From Fibrobacterota bacterium (GTDB lineage Bacteria > Fibrobacterota > Chitinivibrionia > Chitinivibrionales > Chitinispirillaceae): a stretch of DNA of 64,000 nt. The stretch covers positions 25,868 to 89,867 of the forward strand of contig JAEZKP010000075.1 in NCBI GenBank assembly GCA_023436145.1. The letters are read 5' to 3'. The position numbers and the translations under genes are program-made. Below, one piece after another: positions 1 to 8,766 of the stretch. The notes under the pieces are model-generated. The model had not been told where the DNA came from and searched no databases. It saw nothing but the letters and a program-made list of their open reading frames with translations. The number at the start of each line of letters is the position of its first letter. Positions within the stretch are counted from its first letter, which is position 1.

Positions 1-1825
1 TAGTATGCTTCGGATCATAAAGACAGATCCTGCGGTAGAAAAACTCAAGTTTTTCTACCGGGGCTTTCTTTTCACCAAGGCGTCGGTACCCCGAGTATCC
101 GATTTTGTAAACACGTGCGAAAAGCTCGGGATCTTCCCACTCAACAAGGCTCAGTTTATCAATTGTTTCGACCAGGTGATCAATAGCAGCCAGGGCAATT
201 TCGGTCATACCGTTTCGAAGGCAATACTCTGCCAGCACAATCCGCCAGAGAAATCTCTCACGGGAACAGGTTGCCTGTTGCAAACGTGAGTGCAACAGAC
301 TCATACCCGCACCAGGCCTGCCTTTATCAGAAAGCTCATTGGCTCTCTCGATTTCACTTGTATAAAAAGCATCAGTTTTACCACCAAAACCTGCACTTCT
401 CTGACCGCTGCCACGATTGGCAATACCAAGACGTATCCACTCGGTTGTCTCAGGTGAGGAACAGGGTGTGCCGTCTTCCAGCTGATCATCCAATAGTTTG
501 CGGTTGTCTGATACAAAATCAGCGGTTGTGGTGGTTATGGTTCGTGCAACCGCCGCGAAGTCTGAACCTAGCCCTTCGGCTGCAGCAACTTGAAAACGTT
601 GAAGATCAAGCCAACGATGACCACCCTCTACAAATGCAAATTCTGATTCCTGCAGCAGTTCCTCCCATTGCTGAGAGGAAAATGCATTCACAATTTTACT
701 GCGCCGTTCCTCTGAAATACATCCGCCAGACGTATCTGCCATATCAGTGAACCATTTGCGGCAGCGGTGTAAAAGATACCCAATAGGGTCACGGGGTGCA
801 TTGGCAACCAGAAAATCCGCTAATTTATCCAGACGCGAAAATGCATCTTCGACATCTTCAGGTTCCATACTGACAACTGCACCTTCAGTTTTCTTGTCAG
901 TGGACATTTGCCGGTCTGCTTCACGATCAACAGCTTCCGATGCAGCAGCTATTGCCTGCTCTCGCTCCCATCTCTCAGCGTCCCTTTGCTGTTGAATACT
1001 TTGCCTGAATGCCTCACATTGCATATCTATGCGGCATTGGAACTTTCGCAGAAATTCTCTCAGTTCGCCCAGATCAGGTGCCTGATCACCAAACCGCTGG
1101 TCTGTCGTTTTGTCAAGAAGATCCAACTGATCCATAATTGCTTTGAAGACCGATGATTCCTTTTCAGCAGAACTCAGATCTGAAAAGGCAGGAGAATATT
1201 CATGCGGTTGTCCATAATGAGCATATATTCTTGCCAGAAGCAGCTCTTGGAGTTTTGTCAATTCATTTGCCCTGGCTTCACAATCGTCATCCTCGTTTTC
1301 AGGATAGAGTCCATCCCAGTATCGGGAGAACAACTCGTTTACCAAAAGCAAGCCATCTGCTAATGCCGCGAAACCAGATTCTTCTACCGCAGCTTCGATA
1401 AGACGTACAGCAACTCCCAGATCTTTACTGCGCTCAGCCAGTAATGACTTTGCTCTTGAGAGAAGTTCGGAATATTGTGGTCTGAAATCGGCTGCACGTG
1501 TTCTGTTCACAACGAGGCCCAAAAGACTGCTGACTTCTCCGGAAATGCGGACATTAATACCGGCCGGATTATCACCTGGAATTGGCTTCAGCATCGCCTC
1601 GATATCCAGCACTTCTGGTTTATAAACCTCAGCCGGCTTATCCTCGGGAAGCTCCCCGATGCATACTTCCGACAGCACAGGAACTATTGCTTCCAGAAGA
1701 GCAGCAGCTTTCTCCATACCAGAAACAACGGTGCGATTCTCCTCCATGGTTCCCATAAGAGACGCAGCACGTTGTATTGAATCAAGTGCTGTCTGGATAA
1801 GCTGTTGAGGAGTTGAATCTGCCAT
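1..1825 (-). CDS. tssA: Type VI secretion protein TssA (ImpA family), partial, runs off the window
   Basis: Open minus-strand frame from ATG at 1825 to the window edge, 608 codons without a stop. TssA caps the growing sheath/tube of the type VI apparatus at the baseplate. The ImpA N-terminal signature is visible as PIPGDNPAG at residues 81-89, followed by the helical domain containing RYWDGLYPENEDDD near residue 180, a charged linker near 280-320 and the C-terminal region. The start is fixed by GGAGAA eight bases upstream of the ATG, which gives about 72 residues before the signature; in the family this motif usually lies close to the N-terminus, so this is an N-terminal extension. It is the last gene in this window of the clpV-to-tssA minus-strand series, 32 bases after tssL. 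The true C-terminus is not visible. Confidence 0.88.
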   Translation of the reverse strand, partial: MADSTPQQLIQTALDSIQRAASLMGTMEENRTVVSGMEKAAALLEAIVPVLSEVCIGELPEDKPAEVYKPEVLDIEAMLKPIPGDNPAGINVRISGEVSSLLGLVVNRTRAADFRPQYSELLSRAKSLLAERSKDLGVAVRLIEAAVEESGFAALADGLLLVNELFSRYWDGLYPENEDDDCEARANELTKLQELLLARIYAHYGQPHEYSPAFSDLSSAEKESSVFKAIMDQLDLLDKTTDQRFGDQAPDLGELREFLRKFQCRIDMQCEAFRQSIQQQRDAERWEREQAIAAASEAVDREADRQMSTDKKTEGAVVSMEPEDVEDAFSRLDKLADFLVANAPRDPIGYLLHRCRKWFTDMADTSGGCISEERRSKIVNAFSSQQWEELLQESEFAFVEGGHRWLDLQRFQVAAAEGLGSDFAAVARTITTTTADFVSDNRKLLDDQLEDGTPCSSPETTEWIRLGIANRGSGQRSAGFGGKTDAFYTSEIERANELSDKGRPGAGMSLLHSRLQQATCSRERFLWRIVLAEYCLRNGMTEIALAAIDHLVETIDKLSLVEWEDPELFARVYKIGYSGYRRLGEKKAPVEKLEFFYRRICLYDPKHT

Positions 1826-1857
1826 AATCTGTTCTCCGGATATCATTTTTTGATATC

Positions 1858-2604
1858 TCAGTACTGGTCAGTTATTTCCGTAAACTGACTTACCGCATTA
1901 ACCGGTTTTTGTGAAAGTGAGTGCATTGAAAAAGATGCCACCAGCCAGATAATTAACGATATAACTGCAGTGATTGAGGTAATCAACCATGCTGGCATAA
2001 AAAAAGCCACTCTTGAATGCTTTTTTGTAAATACGACCTGTTTCTTTCGTTTGGGCTTGATTTGCATGCGAGTCTTGATCAGCACCGTCGCAAGTTGGTG
2101 TATTACCTTTTCCCTTTCCTCTGTTCTTCCAAAATATTGGCCCTGAAATCCCAGCGTAAGGCAATAAAAAAAAGTTTCTAATGTTGCAAAATTGGAATGA
2201 GGATCCGCCATAAGCTCCTGCAAATCCTGATAAAACTTTTCCCCAGCCATCTGTTCTGTATAGTATTCAAATTGCAATGGCTGAGCATTCCAGAAGTCGC
2301 AACATTTACCTGGAATACTTCTTACCGTTTCATCTATAAGCGCTATCAGAGCAAATTTAACTGCCTCAGCTATTTTTGAATCAATAGCCATTTCGCTGCA
2401 GTTTTGCATAAACATTTCTATATAATGCTTTAACAATTTGCGCAAAGATTCGGGGGTTCCCAAGTCTTCCTGCTCGCGCATACTTATAATAATCAGAAAG
2501 ATATCATTGCATAACGTGCTGATTGAAACCGTCGGATCCATCAACTTGCTTAAGTTAATGTTAAGCGTACGGTTACAAATGGTTTTCTCCAGATTATTCA
2601 GCAT
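1858..2604 (-). CDS. tssL: Type VI secretion protein TssL, short DotU form
   Basis: DotU/IcmH-family inner-membrane protein of the type VI membrane complex, which with TssM and TssJ anchors the machine. Visible features are the helical cytoplasmic domain with ALIDE at residues 87-92, the family signature LETFFYCLTLGFQGQY at 142-157, and a single hydrophobic segment at about 204-226 typical of a tail-anchored TssL. Only about 20 residues follow the membrane segment, so the OmpA-like peptidoglycan-binding domain present in extended TssL proteins is absent and must come from elsewhere if needed. It lies nine bases after tssK and 32 bases before tssA, so the three are almost certainly co-transcribed. 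Length of 248 residues is normal for the short form. Confidence 0.93.
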   Translation of the reverse strand: MLNNLEKTICNRTLNINLSKLMDPTVSISTLCNDIFLIIISMREQEDLGTPESLRKLLKHYIEMFMQNCSEMAIDSKIAEAVKFALIALIDETVRSIPGKCCDFWNAQPLQFEYYTEQMAGEKFYQDLQELMADPHSNFATLETFFYCLTLGFQGQYFGRTEEREKVIHQLATVLIKTRMQIKPKRKKQVVFTKKHSRVAFFMPAWLITSITAVISLIIWLVASFSMHSLSQKPVNAVSQFTEITDQY

Positions 2605-2613
2605 TAGAACTCC

Positions 2614-3960
2614 TTATCGCATTTTTATGGCTAACAGTTCCATACTGAGATTGCTTAAGGTATTAGGAAAATAAAAAGCGATTTTTCCAGTCTCTTGTAT
2701 TTTATGCCAATGGATTCCATCACGGCTGAGACTAAAATAGAGGAAATCTTTTTTTGTAGCCAGTTCAGCAGGCGGATTTACAGGATCTAAGCGTAAGCCC
2801 GGCAGAGCCCCGATTGTAAGTCGCTGAAGCTCATCGGGCGAGGTCATTTTCACGGTGCGCCGCACAGTATTAATAATTACCTCATGAGAAGCATCTGCGA
2901 AAAGACCAAAATAGAATTCCCCCTGCAGAAGCAGAGCTGGATCTTTAACTTCAGATAAATAGGTCGAATCTGCAGTCTTCTCTATCGGAATCCGCACACT
3001 TCTGGAAGAGTAATCAGCTTTTAAAACCGCATGAATAGAAGATCTCATGATATCAAAAGAACAACACGGATCCATATGGTTATACGCAGGCAACGAACTG
3101 ATTTCATTTTCCGATCCAAATGCCTGGAGAGCACCGGCCAGTTGCCCAACATGACTATATACGGTGTATGGATGAACCTGTGATGCGCGCTGATACAACT
3201 GGTCAAGCAAAGGAGTATGGGTTGTGATTATCGTAAGAAGAAGGTGGTTTGCAATTTCCTCTGGAGTAGAGATGGAAAAACGGTTCGAAAGCTGTTTTCT
3301 TGCTCTGAGAAGCTCCTCACCTTTAGCATGCAGTTCAGAGAGAAGAGCTCCGAATTTCTTCATGTAAATTGCAGATCCTTTAATGCAGATAATAGCAGGT
3401 GAAACAGCTTCATCCACTATGATTCCCTCATTGATTGAACGCTTGAGACGGGCTATTCGAAGTGAAGATACCGCATCAAAAGATTCACCTTCAAAACGGA
3501 TAGAAAAATTACACTTTCCGACCTCAATCTCCTCAGAGGTACTTCCGGAGACCTCATCAACAACCATTTCAACTTCAGTTATATAGCGGGTGTCAAAAGA
3601 TGCAGCGTTACTGGAACATATTGGCCTTCCAGCCTGGGCAAGAGGAAGGGAAAGATAGACATCCAGAGATGTCCTTTGGTGCCCGAAATGCTCTTCTATT
3701 GATCTGATCGGCGGGACAGCGTTGTTGGATGGCATTGAAAATGGGGTACCATCAGGCATAACCCCCATCGCCTCGGTAATAGCAAACTTCCCCTTGTTCA
3801 AAAGGTTTGCATCGATTGTACATGAAGCCAACCCGTATATGTATGGTGCTGTAATAGCATTGGTCTGCTGTATTAAATTCAGTAAATATCTTTCAAACTG
3901 CTGAAAATGTTGTGGAAGCACAAAAAGGCCATCTTTCCAGATAACTTTATCAGCGAGCAT
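2614..3960 (-). CDS. tssK: Type VI secretion baseplate protein TssK
   Basis: 448 residues, the usual TssK length. TssK is the trimeric adaptor that links the baseplate wedges to the TssL/TssM membrane complex. The N-terminus carries the family hallmark VIWKDGLFVLPQHFQQ at residues 6-21 (consensus WxEGxFLxPQHFQ), and the C-terminal part has the expected GLRLDPVNPPAEL-like region (PGLRLDPVNPP) shortly before the end, followed by YFSLSRDGIHW. Directly upstream of tssL with a nine-base gap. The neighbouring genes make the assignment secure. Nothing unusual was seen in length or frame. The segment 3961-4232 in front of it is non-coding and holds the start region of the plus-strand PEGA gene. Confidence 0.95.
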   Translation of the reverse strand: MLADKVIWKDGLFVLPQHFQQFERYLLNLIQQTNAITAPYIYGLASCTIDANLLNKGKFAITEAMGVMPDGTPFSMPSNNAVPPIRSIEEHFGHQRTSLDVYLSLPLAQAGRPICSSNAASFDTRYITEVEMVVDEVSGSTSEEIEVGKCNFSIRFEGESFDAVSSLRIARLKRSINEGIIVDEAVSPAIICIKGSAIYMKKFGALLSELHAKGEELLRARKQLSNRFSISTPEEIANHLLLTIITTHTPLLDQLYQRASQVHPYTVYSHVGQLAGALQAFGSENEISSLPAYNHMDPCCSFDIMRSSIHAVLKADYSSRSVRIPIEKTADSTYLSEVKDPALLLQGEFYFGLFADASHEVIINTVRRTVKMTSPDELQRLTIGALPGLRLDPVNPPAELATKKDFLYFSLSRDGIHWHKIQETGKIAFYFPNTLSNLSMELLAIKMR

Positions 3961-4232
3961 AATAAAATACCTTGTCTATCAATTTCTCATTCAGAACTTT
4001 TATCGGAGGAAAAGTCATGATCCATCTGCCAGAATTCAGCCCTCAGCTATAGCTGGAGGCCTGATCATAGTATGAAGCGTTACTATATTTTTTTTTGGAT
4101 TGTGATCAGTTCCTGTTTTAATATATATATTATATTCAATTGCAGCAAAACATAATTGGCAACATAAACTTAAAAATTGCTGCTTATGATCTGCAATAAG
4201 ACGTTTTAAACTATTGAAGGGGAGGTTGTGCA

Positions 4233-4916
4233 GTGTCTGTATCAAAAAACTGCGCTGTTTTATTTACACTGATTGCATCACTTTTTTGTATTCAGCCCAC
4301 TATGGCAGAGGGAATGGGCAGACTTACAATTACTACCGACCCGCCAAATGCATCTCTTTATATTGATGGACAATTGATAGGCCAGACGCCTCTGCTCAAA
4401 TACCCATTAACCATTGGTCAGCACACCATATATCTGCGGGACCAGACACAACAGATAGATTACACAAAAATTATTGAAATAGTTGAGAACAGCGAAACGG
4501 CTTTGAATATTCCACTTCAAAAGGATTATGGGAAACTGACAATTACAAGTAAACCAGACAGCTCTGAGGTTTTCCTTTTAACTCCTATAGGAAAAACACC
4601 ACTTATTGATGAACCGATAGATCAGGGTACTTTCACCCTTGAAATCAGAAGCCCCAATTCCCGTTACCTTCCTTTACGAAAAAATAACATGTATATAGAC
4701 AAAAATAATCCTGGTATTATTAATGAACCACTTTCCCGTAAAAGAATCCTGACACCAAAAGCCTGCTGGCAGATCGGCCTGGGTGTCGCTTCGCTGGGCT
4801 CCTATATTTGGAGTTTCAACCGCGGATACAATAGTAAACATAGAAATCAAGCAATTCCTGGATTTGTCCTTGGCACTGTTTTTCTGACAAGTCTGGGTAT
4901 TGTCGCAACCTTCTGA
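4233..4916 (+). CDS. Secreted/membrane PEGA-repeat protein inside the T6SS locus
   Basis: Starts with GTG at 4233, set by GGGGAGG seven bases upstream. Residues 1-25 form a signal peptide ending TMAEG. Two PEGA-type repeats follow: GRLTITTDPPNASLYIDG near 28-45 and GKLTITSKPDSSEVFLL near 106-122, each with the typical GxxPL turn. PEGA repeats are surface beta domains. The C-terminus has two hydrophobic segments separated by a short charged loop (SFNRGYNSKHRNQ), so the protein probably sits in a membrane. It is the only plus-strand gene between tssK and the kinase, convergent with the kinase, so it has its own promoter. The same two-helix tail design recurs in the beta-helix protein at 7419-8387. 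Role unknown; envelope attachment of the secretion system is only a guess from context. Confidence 0.8.
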   Translation: MSVSKNCAVLFTLIASLFCIQPTMAEGMGRLTITTDPPNASLYIDGQLIGQTPLLKYPLTIGQHTIYLRDQTQQIDYTKIIEIVENSETALNIPLQKDYGKLTITSKPDSSEVFLLTPIGKTPLIDEPIDQGTFTLEIRSPNSRYLPLRKNNMYIDKNNPGIINEPLSRKRILTPKACWQIGLGVASLGSYIWSFNRGYNSKHRNQAIPGFVLGTVFLTSLGIVATF

Positions 4917-4992
4917 AAACCAGTGATTATAGCCTATGCCGGCTTTCAAACATACATTCAGCTTGTAGTTCGAAAAGAACCTCAGTAATTTT

Positions 4993-5020
4993 CCAGTCTG
5001 CCATTTTCTATCCAGACTGG
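4993..5020. terminator. Perfect 8-bp stem-loop between convergent genes
   Basis: CCAGTCTG at 4993-5000 pairs exactly with CAGACTGG at 5013-5020 around a 12-base loop. It lies between the stop of the PEGA gene (plus) and the stop of the kinase gene (minus), where a shared terminator is expected. Neither side has a clear U-tract (the minus side continues AAAATTAC), so it may act as a weak bidirectional terminator or an RNA 3'-end stabiliser. Confidence 0.4.
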
Positions 5021-5024
5021 TGCA

Positions 5025-7391
5025 CTATTTAACCCTTATCTGTGCAATTTCATTACTGGCCTTTACTGCGTTTTTGAAACGGTAATTGGATTTGTCTGAT
5101 TTGTATAATTTGGTAATAATAACCTCCCAGGCTTTCAGTGCATTCTCCTTGTTTTCATAAGTAGGGTTACTCAAAAAAATACCATGAGATGTTTCTGCAT
5201 AGTAATAGGAGGCATCACGGATGATCCTGTGATAATCAAATACAGCTGATGACCGGCTTTGTGCATTCTTAAAAGCCTTCAAAGCATCGTTGTATCTTTT
5301 ATCCTGTAATAGAATGCGACCATTGCTTATAAAAAACAGTGCATCATCACTCTCCAGTCCGGCCAACAATTCTTTAGCTTTCTTAAAGCTTTTCATGTTC
5401 AGGTAAGCATCAGCAAGTCTGAGTACGATTTCCCCATAAACCGGATGTTTCTTTCTGATGTTCTTTAATGCTTCTTCAGCATCCTTTAAATTCCCCTTGC
5501 CTATTGCCTTCAAAGCTATGGTAACCAGATCTGTTGAATTGTAAAGCGTGGAGAGTTGTTCTTCGCGTGAACGCAGGTTATCTTCTGTTCTGAATGCCAT
5601 TACTGAAGACCAGAGTGTTGAATCTTCAGAAATGGAGATTCCAATCCGCCAGAAATAGTTCTTCCCATAGGAAAGGTCATTTAAAGTAAACACAGTATCC
5701 GTAACATTCTTCTCTCTGGTTACCCTTCTGAAAATGGAATCGGAAGCTATCTGAATTCGGCAGGATACTGATGATGACATATTCTGCCATCTCAAATTGA
5801 CCGGTAGTCTGATATCCTTCTGGTTATGAAGCGGATATTTTGGTACCGGTGGTAATAACGAGTTTTCCTTTGAGACTGGTAAAGACGAAGTAAGAATTAC
5901 CCCTGTCTCACTCCACAGACTGCGCATTTCCTTTTTGCCGGACACAACACGCCAAAACAGCGTTTTACTGTTTCTTTTTACTAACACCGAAAAATTTGTA
6001 TCAGTCAGCCCGGGGTAAAGCTGTGAGGGTTTTGAAAAATCCTTATTTAAGGACAGTTCAAGGTCATAAAACTTTGCGCCCTCTACCTTTCTCCAAACAA
6101 AACAGATCGAGTCCCCGGTATCAGGACTCTCCTGTACAGAATTGACTAAAGCAGGTGCTTTCAATCCCAGCGAAACTCCAGGAAAAAACCGATCTGAAAA
6201 ACGCCAGATAAGGATACAACAAATAATTAAAAGTAAAATACCCGAAAGCACCCTGAATTTTACATTCTTTTTTTTAATACCGGTTCTGGTACGAACACGG
6301 GAACGGGTAGTTTTTCTGGGATCAACCGCTTGACCGCTTTCAGGTTTCACGTCAAGTCGAAGACAATCGGTATCTTCATCATATATCGAACTGAATGCTT
6401 CATTCTCGGCAACAAAACACTTTAATTCATTGATCAGTTCAGAAGCGTTGCTGTAGCGATCTTTAGGATTGGAGCTTAGGCAACAATCGATAATACTGGA
6501 AAACTCACTGGAAATATCAGGAGATACTTTATCGAGAGGGGTATATATTCCACGTGATTTATTGTAATAAAACTCGCGGTGATTAGTAAACGGGAATGCG
6601 ACTTGTCCACTGGCAAGCTCGTAAAGCATTGCACCCAAAGCGTAGATATCTGCCCTATAATCTATAGGACTTCCGTCCAGTTGTTCAGGTGGCAGATAAT
6701 ACATGGAGCCTACAATGCCAGTAGTTAAGGACAATACTTCATCAGAAAGCGGACGTGCAATGCCGAAGTCCAGTACCTTCAGTTTACCGGTGGTGGTAAT
6801 CATCAGATTTGAAGGTTTAAGATCCCGATGAACCACTCCGGTACAGACCGTCCCATCAAGAGTAAAGCTATGATTGTGTGCGTAAGCAAGTACTCTGGCA
6901 ACAATAAGTCCGATTGCAGCACAGATATTGGTGTTAAAGCGTTTTTTCTGCCTCAAAAGGACATCAAATGATGTACCCTCAATATATTCCATCTCAATGT
7001 AGCGACACCCTCTCCAGATGCCGGTACTAAATATTCTTACAATATTAGTATGGTCAAGCTTGGCAGTGAGCTTTGCTTCTCGCTGAAATCTTCTGACAGC
7101 AGCAGCGTCTCTACTATGAAGAATTACTTTTACAGCCCGGTACAACTCCAGATCTTCACACCAGATTTTATATACCCGCCCCATGCCTCCTTCACCCAAT
7201 ACGCTGACAATTTTCCCTGAACCTAGCAAGTCTCCCTGTTTTGCTGCAGGTACTGACTCAAATCCATCAATAGAAGTTTCCTGGTCTATTGGAGGATGTT
7301 GTATTGGGGTTTCAGATATAGTGTGAATCCATTCTGAATCAGGAAGCTTCAGATGATTCTGATCTTTCGGATCATCATTTGTTGCAGTCAC
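5025..7391 (-). CDS. T6SS-linked receptor-like Ser/Thr protein kinase with FN3-like and TPR extracytoplasmic part
   Basis: Complete Hanks-type kinase, numbering from TTG 7403: glycine loop GEGGMG 70-75, ATP lysine in AVKV (K92), catalytic HRDLKPSN 192-199, DFG 212-214, PPEQ 238-241. A basic linker leads to one membrane helix at about 385-401. Outside are two FN3-like repeats (each with a FWR core, about 411-630) and a TPR-rich C-terminus (about 630-780). Kinases of this kind (PpkA type) control type VI secretion post-translationally by phosphorylating FHA partners; this is known for the family and inferred here from position between clpV and tssK. Start: GAAGGA at 7404-7409 abuts the TTG at 7403 too closely, so GTG at 7391 is preferred, although its spacing is long. 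Fifteen to 27 bases after the beta-helix gene, hence co-transcribed. Confidence 0.88.
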   Translation of the reverse strand: MTATNDDPKDQNHLKLPDSEWIHTISETPIQHPPIDQETSIDGFESVPAAKQGDLLGSGKIVSVLGEGGMGRVYKIWCEDLELYRAVKVILHSRDAAAVRRFQREAKLTAKLDHTNIVRIFSTGIWRGCRYIEMEYIEGTSFDVLLRQKKRFNTNICAAIGLIVARVLAYAHNHSFTLDGTVCTGVVHRDLKPSNLMITTTGKLKVLDFGIARPLSDEVLSLTTGIVGSMYYLPPEQLDGSPIDYRADIYALGAMLYELASGQVAFPFTNHREFYYNKSRGIYTPLDKVSPDISSEFSSIIDCCLSSNPKDRYSNASELINELKCFVAENEAFSSIYDEDTDCLRLDVKPESGQAVDPRKTTRSRVRTRTGIKKKNVKFRVLSGILLLIICCILIWRFSDRFFPGVSLGLKAPALVNSVQESPDTGDSICFVWRKVEGAKFYDLELSLNKDFSKPSQLYPGLTDTNFSVLVKRNSKTLFWRVVSGKKEMRSLWSETGVILTSSLPVSKENSLLPPVPKYPLHNQKDIRLPVNLRWQNMSSSVSCRIQIASDSIFRRVTREKNVTDTVFTLNDLSYGKNYFWRIGISISEDSTLWSSVMAFRTEDNLRSREEQLSTLYNSTDLVTIALKAIGKGNLKDAEEALKNIRKKHPVYGEIVLRLADAYLNMKSFKKAKELLAGLESDDALFFISNGRILLQDKRYNDALKAFKNAQSRSSAVFDYHRIIRDASYYYAETSHGIFLSNPTYENKENALKAWEVIITKLYKSDKSNYRFKNAVKASNEIAQIRVK

Positions 7392-7418
7392 TACAAAGAG
7401 CAATCCTTCGATGTAAAA

Positions 7419-8387
7419 TTAAAAAACAAAAGTAAAAACAAAGCCAAGCGCACATGCCCCACCTACAGCAAAACCCGCAATTCCTGAGCGCAACATCGCA
7501 GTGCTGATTTTATTCTCTTCTTGGGCATCATAGAAAGAATTCTCCCGTTTGGAATTCGGCAAATCGTCATTGTAAAAATCAGCCATTAATTTATCATGCT
7601 TTTCAGCATGAGAGTGGGAAATTATCATTGCGGCTGTACCATAGCCGACAGTTAGGATACCAATGCCAAGCACCGTTAATCGGAGTGGTTTTTTATGCCA
7701 CCAGGCATTTTTGTCAGGTTCAGGTTTATCAGGAACTGCCAAAGTGCTGGTACTGGTATTATCTGGAACCGGCTTTATTACTCTATTCTCTTCATTTTCT
7801 GACATAGATTTTAATGTATCAGACTTCGAAGTATCAGTTGAAAATGAGGGATAATCAAATAACAACTCCTGAGATATATCATATTCCTTGCCATTGATGA
7901 TTAATTGACTATACATATTATCTGAGAATTTGACATTTTCAAACCGGGTAGTAGGAATGCGGGTTTCCACTGGATTTCGTGCATATTTTATTACTGCACA
8001 TCGTAGCATAACCTGTTGAGCGGAACCGGAGATTTTTATACCGGCCCAATCATACACTGAAGCCAGTGAATCGGGGTTAAACTGAGGATCATTACTTGAG
8101 GTGAAAACAACCGGTTCGTCTTTTGTCCCATGCACAATCAGACTACCCTCCACTTTCAGGGTGATATTATCGAGTGCCTTGAAAAGGAAAACTACACCAG
8201 CAGGAATAATAACCTTTTTACCTGATGGTACATATATATCCCCGATCACTTTATAAGGGCTTTGATTCTTTGATAGCTCTGATGATGAGATGTCCCCTGA
8301 GAGCTCGATTGCACCTGTGCTGGAAACAATAAATCCTGCCAGGAAGAAATGCATAACTGCCAATTTGATTATCAAATGCATTTGCAT
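7419..8387 (-). CDS. Secreted beta-helix-like protein with two C-terminal membrane segments
   Basis: 322 residues, not a named family to me. Residues 1-25 are a signal peptide. Residues about 40-160 have the short repeated strands of a right-handed parallel beta-helix (YVPSGKKVIIPAGVVFLFKA, LKVEGSLIVHGTKDEPVVFT), the pattern often annotated as a right-handed beta-helix or DUF1565-like domain. A Ser/Asp/Pro-rich linker (about 175-225) leads to two hydrophobic segments (about 233-253 and 297-320) separated by a charged, Asn/Asp/Glu-rich loop. It directly precedes the kinase gene by 15 to 27 bases and follows clpV after a 379-base gap, so it belongs to the same minus-strand unit. A cell-envelope sensor or scaffold for the kinase is a possibility from context only. 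Confidence 0.7.
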   Translation of the reverse strand: MQMHLIIKLAVMHFFLAGFIVSSTGAIELSGDISSSELSKNQSPYKVIGDIYVPSGKKVIIPAGVVFLFKALDNITLKVEGSLIVHGTKDEPVVFTSSNDPQFNPDSLASVYDWAGIKISGSAQQVMLRCAVIKYARNPVETRIPTTRFENVKFSDNMYSQLIINGKEYDISQELLFDYPSFSTDTSKSDTLKSMSENEENRVIKPVPDNTSTSTLAVPDKPEPDKNAWWHKKPLRLTVLGIGILTVGYGTAAMIISHSHAEKHDKLMADFYNDDLPNSKRENSFYDAQEENKISTAMLRSGIAGFAVGGACALGFVFTFVF

Positions 8388-8766
8388 TATACTTTCTATT
8401 TAAAATACAGAATCAGGTGTTAAAACCACACATTAACCGCATATCTGGAATATAGCTGAACCTTTCCATCAATGCGAAGATCACCATGGAACAGGCCTGG
8501 GTTAAGGTATAATATAATTTTGATCAATATTATATAATAAAAAAACTATAGCAGTGGCTCAGCGGTACAGTTTATAACATCTGTTGTAATAACAATTAAC
8601 ACGATTTTAAAATTTCAGTCTCTTATCAAATATAAAACGCCAATTTGCATTGTGAAACAGAACTATAAAAACACTTTTTTTCTCTTCTGACCTTCTATTA
8701 TTCTCTTTCTTAAGAAGATGGCGCTGTCCTGAGAAAGACAGTGTGCTTAATGGACAGCTACAAATA
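8388..8766. other. Intergenic region within the T6SS minus-strand series
   Basis: No coding potential on either strand. It contains the AT-rich palindrome at 8508-8539 and a short imperfect stem near 8721-8747 (CTGTC...GACAG) that could attenuate transcription leaving clpV. The 379-base gap suggests that the beta-helix gene has its own promoter, but no convincing -35/-10 pair was recognised. Confidence 0.5.
8508..8539. repeat. 32-bp AT-rich imperfect palindrome centred on TGATCA
   Basis: Positions 8508-8523 pair with 8524-8539 at 14 of 16 places, centred on TGATCA (8521-8526). It lies about 120 bases upstream of the beta-helix gene start at 8387. The symmetry fits a dimeric regulator site, but the sequence is almost all A and T, so chance symmetry is possible. 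Confidence 0.35.

Noticed and set aside
271..750. Plus-strand open frames within the first 1.8 kb
   Set aside because: They are shadows of the partial tssA gene on the other strand, which has an unbroken 608-codon frame, a ribosome site and the ImpA signature.
4036..4245. 69-codon minus-strand ORF opposite the PEGA start
   Set aside because: Overlaps the GTG start and ribosome site of the PEGA gene, has no ribosome site or motif of its own.
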